13,513 nt of DNA from an uncultured Mycoplasma sp. (GCA_905209745.1 CAJLUG010000008.1:1-13513); one strand, 5' to 3'. Shown: positions 6,108 through 12,846, counted from the stretch's first letter. Program-made: numbers and translations. The notes: generated by a model from the letters alone, not told the origin.

Positions 6108-6856
6108 AAATAATATCTTGGAATGTAGCGGGCATTAGGGCTTGTTTAAAGAAGGGGCTTGAGGAGTTTTTTCGTGATACTCATTGTGATATATTTTGTA
6201 TGCAAGAAGTAAAAGCAAATGAAGAACAATTTGATTTTCGACCAGAAGGATATCATATGTATTTATATCCAGCGAAAAGAAAAGGATATTCTGGTACTTT
6301 GATTTATACTAGGGTAGAACCTATTTCTGTTCGTTATGGAATAGGGGATCGTGAATATGATGATGAGGGACGAAATATTACGTTAGAGTTTAAAGACTTT
6401 TATCTGGTTAATTGTTATGTACCTAATGTAAAAAGAGATTTATCTAGGATGGAGTCTCGTATGCGTTATGAAGATTTGTTTTTAGCATATATTAAAAAAT
6501 TAGAAGAAGATAAGCCAGTAGTTTTTTGTGGTGATATGAATGTTGCACATCAAGAAATTGATATTCGTAATGCCAAGTCTAATATTGGAAATGCGGGATT
6601 TACTTATGAAGAACGTTGTAAATTTAGTGATCTGTTAGATCATGGCTTTATTGATACTTTTCGTTATTTATATCCAGAAAAAAGGGATGCTTATACTTGG
6701 TGGAGTTATCGTAAGGGTGTAAGAGAAAAAAATATTGGATGGAGAATTGATTACTTTGTCGTGTCAAAGTCGTTTATTTCTCATGTTTTAGATAGTTTCA
6801 TTTATCCTGATATTTTTGGTAGTGATCATTGTCCTATTGGTCTTTTGATAAAATAA
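6104..6856 (+). CDS. exoA: Exodeoxyribonuclease III / AP endonuclease (ExoA/XthA family)
   Basis: This enzyme cleaves the DNA backbone at abasic sites and so processes the product of MutY encoded just upstream. The 250-residue protein carries the exonuclease III motif set: SWNVAGIRA (Asn7), MQEVK (Glu35), NCYVPN (Tyr105), CGDMNVAHQEIDI (Asp144, Asn146), RIDYFVVS (Asp216) and the terminal GSDHCPIG (Asp241-type Asp240/His241 region). All expected catalytic and metal-binding positions are present. The ATG overlaps the mutY TGA by one base pair step (ATGA), and a near-perfect AAGGAGG precedes it. A base-excision-repair pair in one operon makes functional sense. Confidence 0.95.
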   Translation: MKIISWNVAGIRACLKKGLEEFFRDTHCDIFCMQEVKANEEQFDFRPEGYHMYLYPAKRKGYSGTLIYTRVEPISVRYGIGDREYDDEGRNITLEFKDFYLVNCYVPNVKRDLSRMESRMRYEDLFLAYIKKLEEDKPVVFCGDMNVAHQEIDIRNAKSNIGNAGFTYEERCKFSDLLDHGFIDTFRYLYPEKRDAYTWWSYRKGVREKNIGWRIDYFVVSKSFISHVLDSFIYPDIFGSDHCPIGLLIK

Positions 6857-6885
6857 AAAATACGAGCGATTGCTCGTATTTTGTT
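6857..6885. terminator. Bidirectional terminator between exoA and the convergent surface-protein gene
   Basis: A perfect 11-bp stem, AAAATACGAGC (6857-6867) with GCTCGTATTTT (6872-6882), has a GATT tetraloop. A-rich sequence flanks one side and T-rich the other, so it can terminate both strands. Confidence 0.9.
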
Positions 6886-6895
6886 TTCGTTTATT

Positions 6896-7864
6896 TTAGT
6901 TTTGTTTTCTAGTCATGAATTTTTTCATGCTAACAGCAAGTCCACCAAGACCAATAACACTTAAAGCCATGTATAGAAGTCCTTGATCACTAGTTTCAGG
7001 ATTTTCTACATCTTCAACTCTATCTTGTGTATCTGGAGGAGTTGTTGGCTCTTCTGGAGTTTCAGGTTCAGTAACTGGACGATAATCTGCAGCATCTAAG
7101 TCAGCAACATCAGTAATTCCAGGAATGTCTGTTGTTGGTTTGTTTTCTTCATTTAAGAATAATTGAACTTGTGGAATAGGATTACCATCTTTTGTAACAC
7201 TAACAGCTAATTCTACACCTTGATATTTAATAGCAACATCTTCTGCTTCTTCAGCTGTAATTCCATCTGTCCATAGAGTAGGACGAGCAGCAACTTCATC
7301 TTCGTTTACAATTGTTCCATTAATTGTTAAAGATGGAAGTACTTGTACATTTTGTCCTTTTGTTACTTCAATTCCACCAAATCCATTTCCAGTAACGTTT
7401 ACTGTTCCTTCTAATGTAACGTTAGCACCATTTACACCAAGACCAACATTAGCACCAGTTAGGGTAATGTCTCTTAATGTAACATTTGCTGTATATGCTT
7501 GGATTACATATACACCACCTTTGAATTCTCCTTGAGTAGCAGCGCTTCCCCAAGTATATTTGTCTCCATCATTTTTGAATTTTCCTACATAAGTGATTGA
7601 ATGATTATTACCGATAATTGTTTTATCTTTAGTAATATTCAATTTGTTTTCAATTGTAATATCTGTAGTTAATTCAATTGTCTTTACTTCAGCGTTATTC
7701 ATAGCAGCACGGAACTCAGCTTCATCTTTTACTTGAGCTACTCCATTTTGAACTACGATTTCAGATCCTGTTGTAGTTGGTTCTTGTGCATATACTGGTA
7801 TTGCAGGTGATACAACAATAGCTAATGCAGCAAGTCCAAACATAATTTTACTTACTTTTTTCAT
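6896..7864 (-). CDS. Secreted, sortase-anchored surface protein with beta-helix-like domain and NPETSD sorting signal
   Basis: The 322-residue protein starts with a Sec signal peptide (KK, hydrophobic core, likely cleavage after VYA at residue 26). A pectate-lyase-like region follows at about 45-190, with repeated short beta strands rich in T, I, V, N and G that suggest a right-handed beta-helix. Next come a second small domain and a P/T/E-rich spacer (262-280) of the wall-spanning type. The end is a cell-wall sorting signal: NPETSD (288-293), a hydrophobic stretch (296-313) and a KKFMTRKQN tail. The adjacent divergent gene is a class B sortase, its likely enzyme. I prefer the ATG at 7864 over the one two codons upstream, because AGGAGA is only 1 nt from the first ATG but about 7 nt from the second. 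The ligand or activity is unknown. Confidence 0.87.
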   Translation of the reverse strand: MKKVSKIMFGLAALAIVVSPAIPVYAQEPTTTGSEIVVQNGVAQVKDEAEFRAAMNNAEVKTIELTTDITIENKLNITKDKTIIGNNHSITYVGKFKNDGDKYTWGSAATQGEFKGGVYVIQAYTANVTLRDITLTGANVGLGVNGANVTLEGTVNVTGNGFGGIEVTKGQNVQVLPSLTINGTIVNEDEVAARPTLWTDGITAEEAEDVAIKYQGVELAVSVTKDGNPIPQVQLFLNEENKPTTDIPGITDVADLDAADYRPVTEPETPEEPTTPPDTQDRVEDVENPETSDQGLLYMALSVIGLGGLAVSMKKFMTRKQN

Positions 7865-7895
7865 TTCCATTCTCCTTTCTATATTTTATACTTTA

Positions 7896-7924
7896 ATTGT
7901 ATCTTCTTTTTCTATCTTAGTCAA
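7896..7924 (-). promoter_or_regulatory. Sigma-A promoter of the surface-protein gene
   Basis: On the minus strand, TTGACT (plus-strand 7919-7924) and TACAAT (7896-7901) are separated by exactly 17 nt. It lies about 31 nt upstream of the chosen ATG and is one of the best promoters in the window. Confidence 0.82.
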
Positions 7925-7932
7925 TATACTTA

Positions 7933-7941
7933 TGATATAAT
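7933..7941 (+). promoter_or_regulatory. Extended -10 promoter of the sortase operon
   Basis: TGATATAAT gives a perfect TATAAT (7936-7941) with extended TG; the -35 is weak. Its upstream half overlaps the -35 box of the divergent surface-protein promoter (7919-7924), so the two promoters share DNA and could interfere or be co-regulated. Confidence 0.65.
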
Positions 7942-7962
7942 AATTTTAGTGGAGGTTAAAAA

Positions 7963-8790
7963 GTGACAACTAAAAAGAAAAAACTTAAATTACGTAGGTG
8001 GGTTTATGTTGTATTTATTCTTTTATTTTTAGGAATTACAGTTTATGGAGGAGTTCATATTTATTTTTGGTATCGTGATGGACAAGATGTCAAAGAGATT
8101 AATGATAATTTAGATAATAGTGATGTGTCTCGTGAAAAACCTGCTAGTGAAGATGCAGAAAATATTAATCCTCCAGAAGATCCTAGTAATGATTATTGGG
8201 ATTATATAAAAATGGATATGTTGAGTGTTGATTTTAATGAGTTACTTCAGAAAAATCCTGATACTGTAGCTTGGGTTAAAGTCAATGGTACTAATATCAA
8301 TTATCCAGTCGTACAGACTAGTGATAATGAATATTATTTAAATCATTCTTATCAGAAAAAGAAAAATAGTGCTGGATGGATTTTTGGGGATTATCGAAAT
8401 GACTTTAGTAATTTTTCTTATAATACGATTATTTATGGTCATGGTAGACTGGATACTACGATGTTTGGTAGTTTGAAAAATATTTTAAATAGTGATTGGT
8501 ATAGTGATAAAGATAACTATGTTGTTAAACTATCGACGCCAACAGAAAATACTTTATGGCAGGTATTTAGTGTTTATACTATTGAAGCTGAAAGTTATTA
8601 TATTCGTACAGAGTTTCATAGTTCTTCGGAATTTTTGGATTTTATTACTACTTTAAAATCTCGTAGTCAAGTAGAGTTTAGTGCTAGTGTTAATGAAAGT
8701 GATAAGATATTAACATTATCTACTTGTCAGGATAATTATGGACATCGTGTTGTTATGCATGCAAAATTAATTAAGAGGGAGTATCGTTAG
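7963..8790 (+). CDS. srtB: Class B sortase
   Basis: Sortases are membrane-anchored transpeptidases that cut a C-terminal sorting signal and join the protein to peptidoglycan. The 275-residue protein has a basic N-terminus (TTKKKKLKLRR), one membrane segment at about 13-36 and an extracellular catalytic domain. The catalytic residues are His160 in YGHG, Cys255 in LSTCQD and Arg262 in GHRVVMHAKL. The motif WVKVNGTNINYPVVQ (104-118) and the long helix between strands (about 217-233) are typical of class B. The start is a GTG at 7963 with GGAGG seven bases upstream. It is divergent from the gene for a protein with an NPETSD signal, a variant in the range of class B motifs such as NPQTN and NPKTG, so that protein is its probable substrate. 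Confidence 0.93.
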   Translation: MTTKKKKLKLRRWVYVVFILLFLGITVYGGVHIYFWYRDGQDVKEINDNLDNSDVSREKPASEDAENINPPEDPSNDYWDYIKMDMLSVDFNELLQKNPDTVAWVKVNGTNINYPVVQTSDNEYYLNHSYQKKKNSAGWIFGDYRNDFSNFSYNTIIYGHGRLDTTMFGSLKNILNSDWYSDKDNYVVKLSTPTENTLWQVFSVYTIEAESYYIRTEFHSSSEFLDFITTLKSRSQVEFSASVNESDKILTLSTCQDNYGHRVVMHAKLIKREYR

Positions 8791-8798
8791 GAGGAGTT

Positions 8799-9044
8799 AT
8801 GGATATTAAAAAAGTTATGAATTCGGTAACAGATGAGAATGCTGAAAATATTAATTGGACGAAAGTATGGAGTAGTAAGTATCCTGTACTTGGTACTTAT
8901 CAGAGGGAAGTAGATATTAAAAGTTATGAAAAAGAGTTGTCTAGATTACTAGATTCTTTAGAAAAAACATATCATTATAGTAGATTGGATGCGATGTTAG
9001 TATTAAAAGATATTTTGGCTCATTCGTGGAAGGATAAAAAGTAG
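8799..9044 (+). CDS. Small hypothetical protein between sortase and dCMP deaminase
   Basis: I do not recognise a family. The 81-residue protein is hydrophilic, with no signal peptide or membrane segment. It has a predicted helical C-terminal half, including KSYEKELSRLLDSLEKTYHY and a following LDAMLVLKDILAHSW stretch. A clear GGAGGAG ribosome binding site precedes the ATG. It begins 8 nt after the sortase stop and ends 8 nt before the dCMP deaminase start, so it belongs to the same apparent operon. Good start signals, compact spacing and codon use like its neighbours support it as a real gene. Function is unknown. Confidence 0.78.
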   Translation: MDIKKVMNSVTDENAENINWTKVWSSKYPVLGTYQREVDIKSYEKELSRLLDSLEKTYHYSRLDAMLVLKDILAHSWKDKK

Positions 9045-9052
9045 GTGAATTT

Positions 9053-9538
9053 ATGAGAATAGATAAAGATAATTACTATTTAGATATCGCTGAAAAGGTA
9101 TTGGAACGTGGTACTTGTTTAAGACGTAACTTTGGGGCAATTATTGTTAATCATGATGAAATTGTTTCTACTGGATATGTAGGGGCACCTAGAGGTAGAA
9201 AGAATTGTTGTGATTTAAAGTATTGTATGAGAGAAAAGTTACAGATTCCAAGAGGGGAACGTTATGAATTATGTCGTAGTGTTCATGCAGAACAGAATGC
9301 TATTATTAGTGCTAGAAGAAAAGATATGTTAGGAGCTACTTTATACTTAGTTGGTATTAACTATGATGATCATAGTTATGTAGAGAATGCTAGACCATGT
9401 GCTTTATGTAAAAGAATGATTATTAATGCGGGAATTAAACAGGTGATTGTCAGGGATAGTAAGACGGAGTATACGGTTATTGATGTATCGGATTTTATTC
9501 GGGATGATGAGAGTTTAGAAGGAGTACTTGGATATTAG
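9053..9538 (+). CDS. dCMP deaminase (ComEB-like)
   Basis: This enzyme deaminates dCMP to dUMP, the precursor for thymidylate synthesis. The 161-residue protein has the cytidine/deoxycytidylate deaminase zinc site: HAE at 78-80 (His78 ligand, Glu80 proton shuttle) and PCALC with Cys116 and Cys119. The cysteine-rich insertion NCCDLKYCMR (51-60) and the segment RGERYELCRSVHAEQNAII are typical of dCMP deaminases rather than tRNA or free-cytosine deaminases. AGGTGAATTT precedes the ATG. It is the last gene of the sortase operon. That link is probably positional, not functional. The name comEB is used for the B. subtilis relative, but there is no competence locus here. Confidence 0.92.
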   Translation: MRIDKDNYYLDIAEKVLERGTCLRRNFGAIIVNHDEIVSTGYVGAPRGRKNCCDLKYCMREKLQIPRGERYELCRSVHAEQNAIISARRKDMLGATLYLVGINYDDHSYVENARPCALCKRMIINAGIKQVIVRDSKTEYTVIDVSDFIRDDESLEGVLGY

Positions 9539-9553
9539 TACTTTTCTTTTTTT
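9519..9553 (+). terminator. Terminator overlapping the dCMP deaminase stop
   Basis: AGTACT (9523-9528) pairs with AGTACT (9537-9542) across an 8-nt loop, extended by G.T and A-T pairs, and is followed by TTTTCTTTTTTT. The TAG stop lies at the loop/right-arm junction. It separates the sortase operon from the copper operon. Confidence 0.65.
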
Positions 9554-9554
9554 A

Positions 9555-9583
9555 TTTACATATACCCTAATAGGGTATATAAT
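9555..9583 (+). promoter_or_regulatory. Copper-operon promoter with CsoR operator in the spacer
   Basis: TTTACA (9555-9560) and TATAAT (9578-9583) are spaced by 17 nt. Between and overlapping them lies a perfect palindrome, ATATACCCTA-A-TAGGGTATAT (9560-9580), which matches the ATACCC...GGGTAT type of CsoR box known from Firmicute copper operons. A CsoR tetramer bound here would block RNA polymerase; Cu(I) binding would release it. The site starts 20 nt before the csoR ribosome binding region, giving autoregulation of csoR, copA and copZ. Confidence 0.92.
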
Positions 9584-9600
9584 TTAAATGAGGTGATATT

Positions 9601-9879
9601 ATGAAGAAAACATATCGTGAGGAAAATGAAAAGAAGAATTTAATGCATCGTTTAAATAGAATAGCAGGACAAATCGATGGTATTAAAAAGATGATTGATG
9701 AGAATCGATATTGTGATGATATATTGATACAGCTTTCAGCTGTTGAAAAAGCAGTAAAGAGTTTATCTACTATTATTTTAGAAAAGCATTTATCTTCTTG
9801 TATTAAAGCGGAGGTAGGTCATGGTAATACAGAAGTTGTTGATGAGATGATTACTTTATTTAGGAGGTTTTCGTCATGA
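9601..9879 (+). CDS. csoR: Copper-sensing transcriptional repressor CsoR
   Basis: The 92-residue all-helical protein belongs to the CsoR/RcnR family. The Cu(I) ligands are present with the exact family spacing: Cys38 (NRYCDDI), His63 and Cys67 (EKHLSSC). They match Cys36/His61/Cys65 of the Mycobacterium tuberculosis protein. The HRLNRIAGQIDGIKKMI segment (16-32) is the family's DNA-facing first helix. GAGGTGAT precedes the ATG. Its TGA overlaps the copA ATG (ATGA), so repressor and pump are translationally coupled. A palindromic ACCC/GGGT operator sits in its own promoter. The His and second Cys favour copper over nickel/cobalt or formaldehyde sensing. Confidence 0.95.
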   Translation: MKKTYREENEKKNLMHRLNRIAGQIDGIKKMIDENRYCDDILIQLSAVEKAVKSLSTIILEKHLSSCIKAEVGHGNTEVVDEMITLFRRFSS

Positions 9880-11066
9880 AAAAGGTTCAGTTAAAAGTAG
9901 ATGGAATGACTTGTAGTGCTTGTTCTAGTGGACTTGAAAAATATTTACTTGGGAAAAAGGGAGTTGTCTTTGCTGATGTTAATTTGATTTTAGGAATGGT
10001 TACTATTCAATATGAGGATTTAAGTGTTTTAGAGTTACAAAACTATATTAAGGAAGCAGGTTTTTTTAGTCCTTCTTTATATTCTTTTACTGATGATCGT
10101 TTGGTATATTTTAAAAGAAAACGTAATTTGATTTTATTCTTTTTATTACTTATTTTTTTAATGTATGTTTCTATGGGACATATGTTATCTTTACCAGAAT
10201 TATTTTCTTATTCTACTTATCCTTTTTTCTATGGGATGTTGTTATTAGGTATTTGTGTTTGTTTTTTGATTTATGGTTTTGATATTATCAAGAGTGGATT
10301 TTTAAACTTTATTCATCATATGCCTAATATGGACACTTTGGTACTTTTAAGTGTATTTTTTAGTTTTTGTTATAGTGTGTTTGGACTTTTTCAGATTTAT
10401 CAGGGGAATATTTCTTATATTCATCAGCTATATTTTGAGTCTGTTGCGATGGTTATTTATTTTGTGAAGTTAGGGCGTTTTATTGAAGATTTAAGTAAGA
10501 ATAAGACGACGGCAATGATTCAAAATTTAGTTACTATTACTCCAAAGAGTGCTATGTTAAAACATGGTAAAGAGTTAGTTTCTGTTACTTTAGATGAGGT
10601 ACAATTAGGAGATATTTTGGTATGTCGTCCTAATGAGAAGTTTGCTGTGGATGGAGAGGTTGTTACGGGAGTATGTCATGCCGATGAGTCTTTCCTTACG
10701 GGAGAAGCTATTCCAGTATTAAAGGAAAAAGGAAGTCATGTTTTGGCTGGCTCTATGAATTATGATGGTACTATTGAATATAAAGCTTTAAAAATAGGTA
10801 AAGATTCTATGGTTTCTAGTATTGTTAATATGGTTGTTTCGGCACTGGGTAAAAAGAACCAGACAGAGCGTTTAGCAGATAAAGTCAGTAGTTATTTTGT
10901 ACCATTTATTGTTGTGGTGGCAATTCTTACTTTTCTTGTTAAAAATTTCTTTGGTCTTGGTTTTAGTAGTAGTTTTCATTCTTTTGTTACTGTATTGGTT
11001 GTTGCTTGTCCTTGTGCTTTAGGTCTTGCGGTTCCACTCGTGGTTAGTGTTAGTTATGGACTTTAG
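9876..11066 (+). CDS. copA: Copper P1B-type ATPase CopA, N-terminal part (interrupted gene)
   Basis: This 396-residue frame holds the first half of a Cu(I)-exporting P-type ATPase. It has a heavy-metal-associated domain with GMTCSAC (Cys13, Cys16) at 1-65, and membrane spans beginning at about 84, 116, 153 and 185. The actuator domain has TGE at 275-277. Two further spans (about 340-360 and 367-385) include the Cu-binding CPC at 378-380. It ends at a TAG (11064-11066) six residues after SVSYGL should continue. Catalytic domains are in the next frame. In intact CopA proteins about 13 residues separate CPCALGLA-P from the GI(L/M)(I/V)K motif; here only nine are left before the frame breaks. So roughly four residues and the phase are lost, as expected from a deletion of about 10 nt. 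The start has AGGAGG and overlaps the csoR stop. Confidence 0.9.
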   Translation: MKKVQLKVDGMTCSACSSGLEKYLLGKKGVVFADVNLILGMVTIQYEDLSVLELQNYIKEAGFFSPSLYSFTDDRLVYFKRKRNLILFFLLLIFLMYVSMGHMLSLPELFSYSTYPFFYGMLLLGICVCFLIYGFDIIKSGFLNFIHHMPNMDTLVLLSVFFSFCYSVFGLFQIYQGNISYIHQLYFESVAMVIYFVKLGRFIEDLSKNKTTAMIQNLVTITPKSAMLKHGKELVSVTLDEVQLGDILVCRPNEKFAVDGEVVTGVCHADESFLTGEAIPVLKEKGSHVLAGSMNYDGTIEYKALKIGKDSMVSSIVNMVVSALGKKNQTERLADKVSSYFVPFIVVVAILTFLVKNFFGLGFSSSFHSFVTVLVVACPCALGLAVPLVVSVSYGL

Positions 11067-11071
11067 GGATT

Positions 11072-12049
11072 ATGGTTAAAAATGGGGATGTTTTAGAGAA
11101 AATGAGACATGTTGACCGAATTGTTTTTGATAAGACAGGAACTCTTACTTATGGTAAGTTAGATATTTTTCAAGTATTTACTTATTTGGAAGAGGAGGAG
11201 AAATTGTTAAGAATTGTTGCTAGTGTCGAGAGTTTTTCTACGCATCCGATTGCTAGTGCATTTTCTAAAGAGAAATTGTTTACAGTAGATAAGTTTTCTT
11301 CTGTTGCTGGTATGGGAGTAGAAGGTGTGATTGAAGGGGTATCTTACTATATTGGAAATCAAAAGTTGTTAAAAAGACATGGTATTGAAGATTTTCATGA
11401 GGATGATTATCAACATTTGATAGACCAAGGATGTAGTATTTTATATGTTGTTAGAGATGATCAGGTTATTGGTCTTATTGGTGTTCGAGATGTTGTAAGG
11501 AAAGATATGAGGCAGGTTATTTCTAGTCTTATATCACAAAATATTATACCAGTCATGCTTACAGGGGATAATTTAGATGCTGCAAGAATTGTAGCGAAGG
11601 AAGTTGGTATCGAAGAGATTCATGCGGATGTATTACCAAAAGATAAAGCTTCTATTGTTCAAGGATATGTATCTGGTGGTAATACGGTTGTGATGATTGG
11701 GGATGGTGTCAACGATGCGGTGGCTTTAGTCGAAGCTGATGTTGGTATTAGTATTTCTGATGGTACCGATGTAGCGAGTGATGCTAGTGATGTAGTACTT
11801 ATGAATCATAATTTATCTAATTTGTTAGATTTTATTGATATTAGTAAGAAATCTTATTGTATTATTGTTGAGAATTTATTTTGGGCATTTTTCTATAATG
11901 TTTGTATGATACCGATTGCGATTGGCGTTTTAGAACCTTTTGGGATTGTTTTAAATCCGATGATTGCAAGTTTTTGTATGATGATTAGTAGTTTGACAGT
12001 TGTATTCAATTCTTTACGACTACGTGTTATTGTTAAGAAGAAAGGATGA
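11072..12049 (+). CDS. copA: Copper P1B-type ATPase CopA, C-terminal part (interrupted gene)
   Basis: This 325-residue frame holds the second half of the same pump. It has the phosphorylation motif DKTGTLT (Asp20), the nucleotide-binding STHPIA (His58) and GMGVEG, TGDN (164-167), GDGVND (210-215), and two final spans (about 266-286 and 294-316) with YN, NP and SS residues typical of CopA. No family motif inside it is damaged. The ATG is 5 nt after the TAG of the first part. A weak AGGG lies 3 nt before it, so reinitiation by the same ribosomes is conceivable. The residues GIMVKNGDVLEKM at the start line up with the canonical GILIKGGEALE, so little or nothing is missing on this side. Either the two polypeptides assemble, or the gene is a recent pseudogene, or the assembly has an error. 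Confidence 0.88.
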   Translation: MVKNGDVLEKMRHVDRIVFDKTGTLTYGKLDIFQVFTYLEEEEKLLRIVASVESFSTHPIASAFSKEKLFTVDKFSSVAGMGVEGVIEGVSYYIGNQKLLKRHGIEDFHEDDYQHLIDQGCSILYVVRDDQVIGLIGVRDVVRKDMRQVISSLISQNIIPVMLTGDNLDAARIVAKEVGIEEIHADVLPKDKASIVQGYVSGGNTVVMIGDGVNDAVALVEADVGISISDGTDVASDASDVVLMNHNLSNLLDFIDISKKSYCIIVENLFWAFFYNVCMIPIAIGVLEPFGIVLNPMIASFCMMISSLTVVFNSLRLRVIVKKKG

Positions 12050-12053
12050 TTTT

Positions 12054-12269
12054 ATGTTTAAAAAAATAAATAAGACTATTTATATTGAAGGAATGTATTG
12101 TGAAGGTTGCAGAAAGCGAGTAAAAAATGTATTATCTACTATTCCTGAAGTAAAAAAAGTTTCTGTTAGCTTAGAAGAAAAAAAGGCAACTCTTACTTTA
12201 TCTCGGGAGATTCCTCTTCGTTTGTTACAAGAGAAAATAGAAAGTTTGGGTTTTCAATTACGTCCTTAG
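12054..12269 (+). CDS. copZ: Copper chaperone CopZ-like HMA protein
   Basis: The 71-residue protein is a single heavy-metal-associated ferredoxin-like domain that would carry Cu(I) in the cytoplasm to CopA or CsoR. The metal site is GMYCEGC (Cys16, Cys19); Tyr replaces the more usual Thr before the first Cys. The start at 12054 has AAAGGATG upstream and begins 4 nt after the second copA stop. A longer in-frame start at 12000 would overlap copA and is rejected. It completes a csoR-copA-copZ operon and is followed by a strong terminator. Confidence 0.92.
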   Translation: MFKKINKTIYIEGMYCEGCRKRVKNVLSTIPEVKKVSVSLEEKKATLTLSREIPLRLLQEKIESLGFQLRP

Positions 12270-12286
12270 TGTTGTAGTAATATAAA

Positions 12287-12320
12287 AATAAAAGCATCTT
12301 GGTGGTGCTTTTATTCGTTT
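12287..12320. terminator. Bidirectional terminator between copZ and the glycosylase gene
   Basis: A 10-bp stem, AATAAAAGCA (12287-12296) with TGCTTTTATT (12306-12315), can be lengthened by a T.G and a C-G pair to leave a 5-nt loop. The right arm includes the stop codon of the convergent glycosylase gene (12311-12313). Flanks are A/T-rich on both sides. Confidence 0.85.
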
Positions 12321-12805
12321 TCTAATTCTTTTTTGATTCTTTGATAATGATTTGTTAATTCTTCTAGACTTATTTTACAATTGGCAGGAGAAGTACTTGG
12401 TAGGGGAATATCTTCTATTTTGGTTTTAGGATAGAGATACTTTTGATATAGTCTATGAGCTTTTGTGCCTGTTGTAAATATCGCTTTTATCTTGCTTTCT
12501 TTTAATATGGTGCTTAGGTTATTAGGGATTACGTTTTTAATACTAGCATCACTAGATGATTTAATATCACACTCTTTAATGACATCAAATAATGCAATAT
12601 GATGTTTATATAAAAACTTTATTTTGTCTTCTTTTTCGGTTCCTATTTCTTCTTCAAATACTTTTTCTAATACTTGCCAAAATCTATTTTTGGGATGGGC
12701 ATAGTAGAATTGTTGTTCTCGGGATTTTACTGAGGGCAGACTACCTAATATTAGAATGCGAGAAGTGTTATTATAGATTGGTTTTAGTGTGTGTTTTGTT
12801 TTCAT
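12311..12805 (-). CDS. DNA-deoxyinosine (hypoxanthine) glycosylase, uracil-DNA glycosylase superfamily
   Basis: The 164-residue protein fits the family-6 branch of the UDG superfamily, which removes hypoxanthine (deaminated adenine) from DNA. Motifs are RILILGSLPSVKS (16-28), YYAHPKNRFWQVL (34-46), ALFDVIKECDIKSSSDASI (71-89) and the motif-2-like LPSTSPAN (135-142). Length is normal for the family. Specificity is inferred from motif resemblance; a mismatch-specific uracil glycosylase is the alternative. There are tandem ATGs at 12808 and 12805. The second sits at the same distance from GGTGA as other starts in the window (GGTGA plus 4 nt), so I choose it. Its promoter overlaps an inverted repeat shared with the divergent gene. 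Confidence 0.85.
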   Translation of the reverse strand: MKTKHTLKPIYNNTSRILILGSLPSVKSREQQFYYAHPKNRFWQVLEKVFEEEIGTEKEDKIKFLYKHHIALFDVIKECDIKSSSDASIKNVIPNNLSTILKESKIKAIFTTGTKAHRLYQKYLYPKTKIEDIPLPSTSPANCKISLEELTNHYQRIKKELENE

Positions 12806-12846
12806 CATATCACCAGTTTTACTATAAATCTATTTTTGGTGATATG
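12806..12846. repeat. Inverted repeat flanking the glycosylase promoter
   Basis: CATATCACCA (12806-12815) is perfectly repeated in inverted orientation as TGGTGATATG (12837-12846), with 21 nt between the arms and about 31 bp centre to centre, close to three helical turns. It could be a two-site operator for the divergent gene pair. Part of each arm (GGTGATATG) also resembles a ribosome binding site plus ATG, so some of the symmetry may be coincidental. Confidence 0.6.

Noticed and set aside
11055..11075. Programmed frameshifting to make full-length CopA at GGA CTT TAG.
   Set aside because: CTT before a stop resembles the +1 site of prfB (CTT TGA), but +1 leads to a dead-end frame that stops after a few codons. 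The -1 shift that would be needed has no slippery heptamer (TGG/ACT re-pairing is poor), and about four residues are missing in any case.
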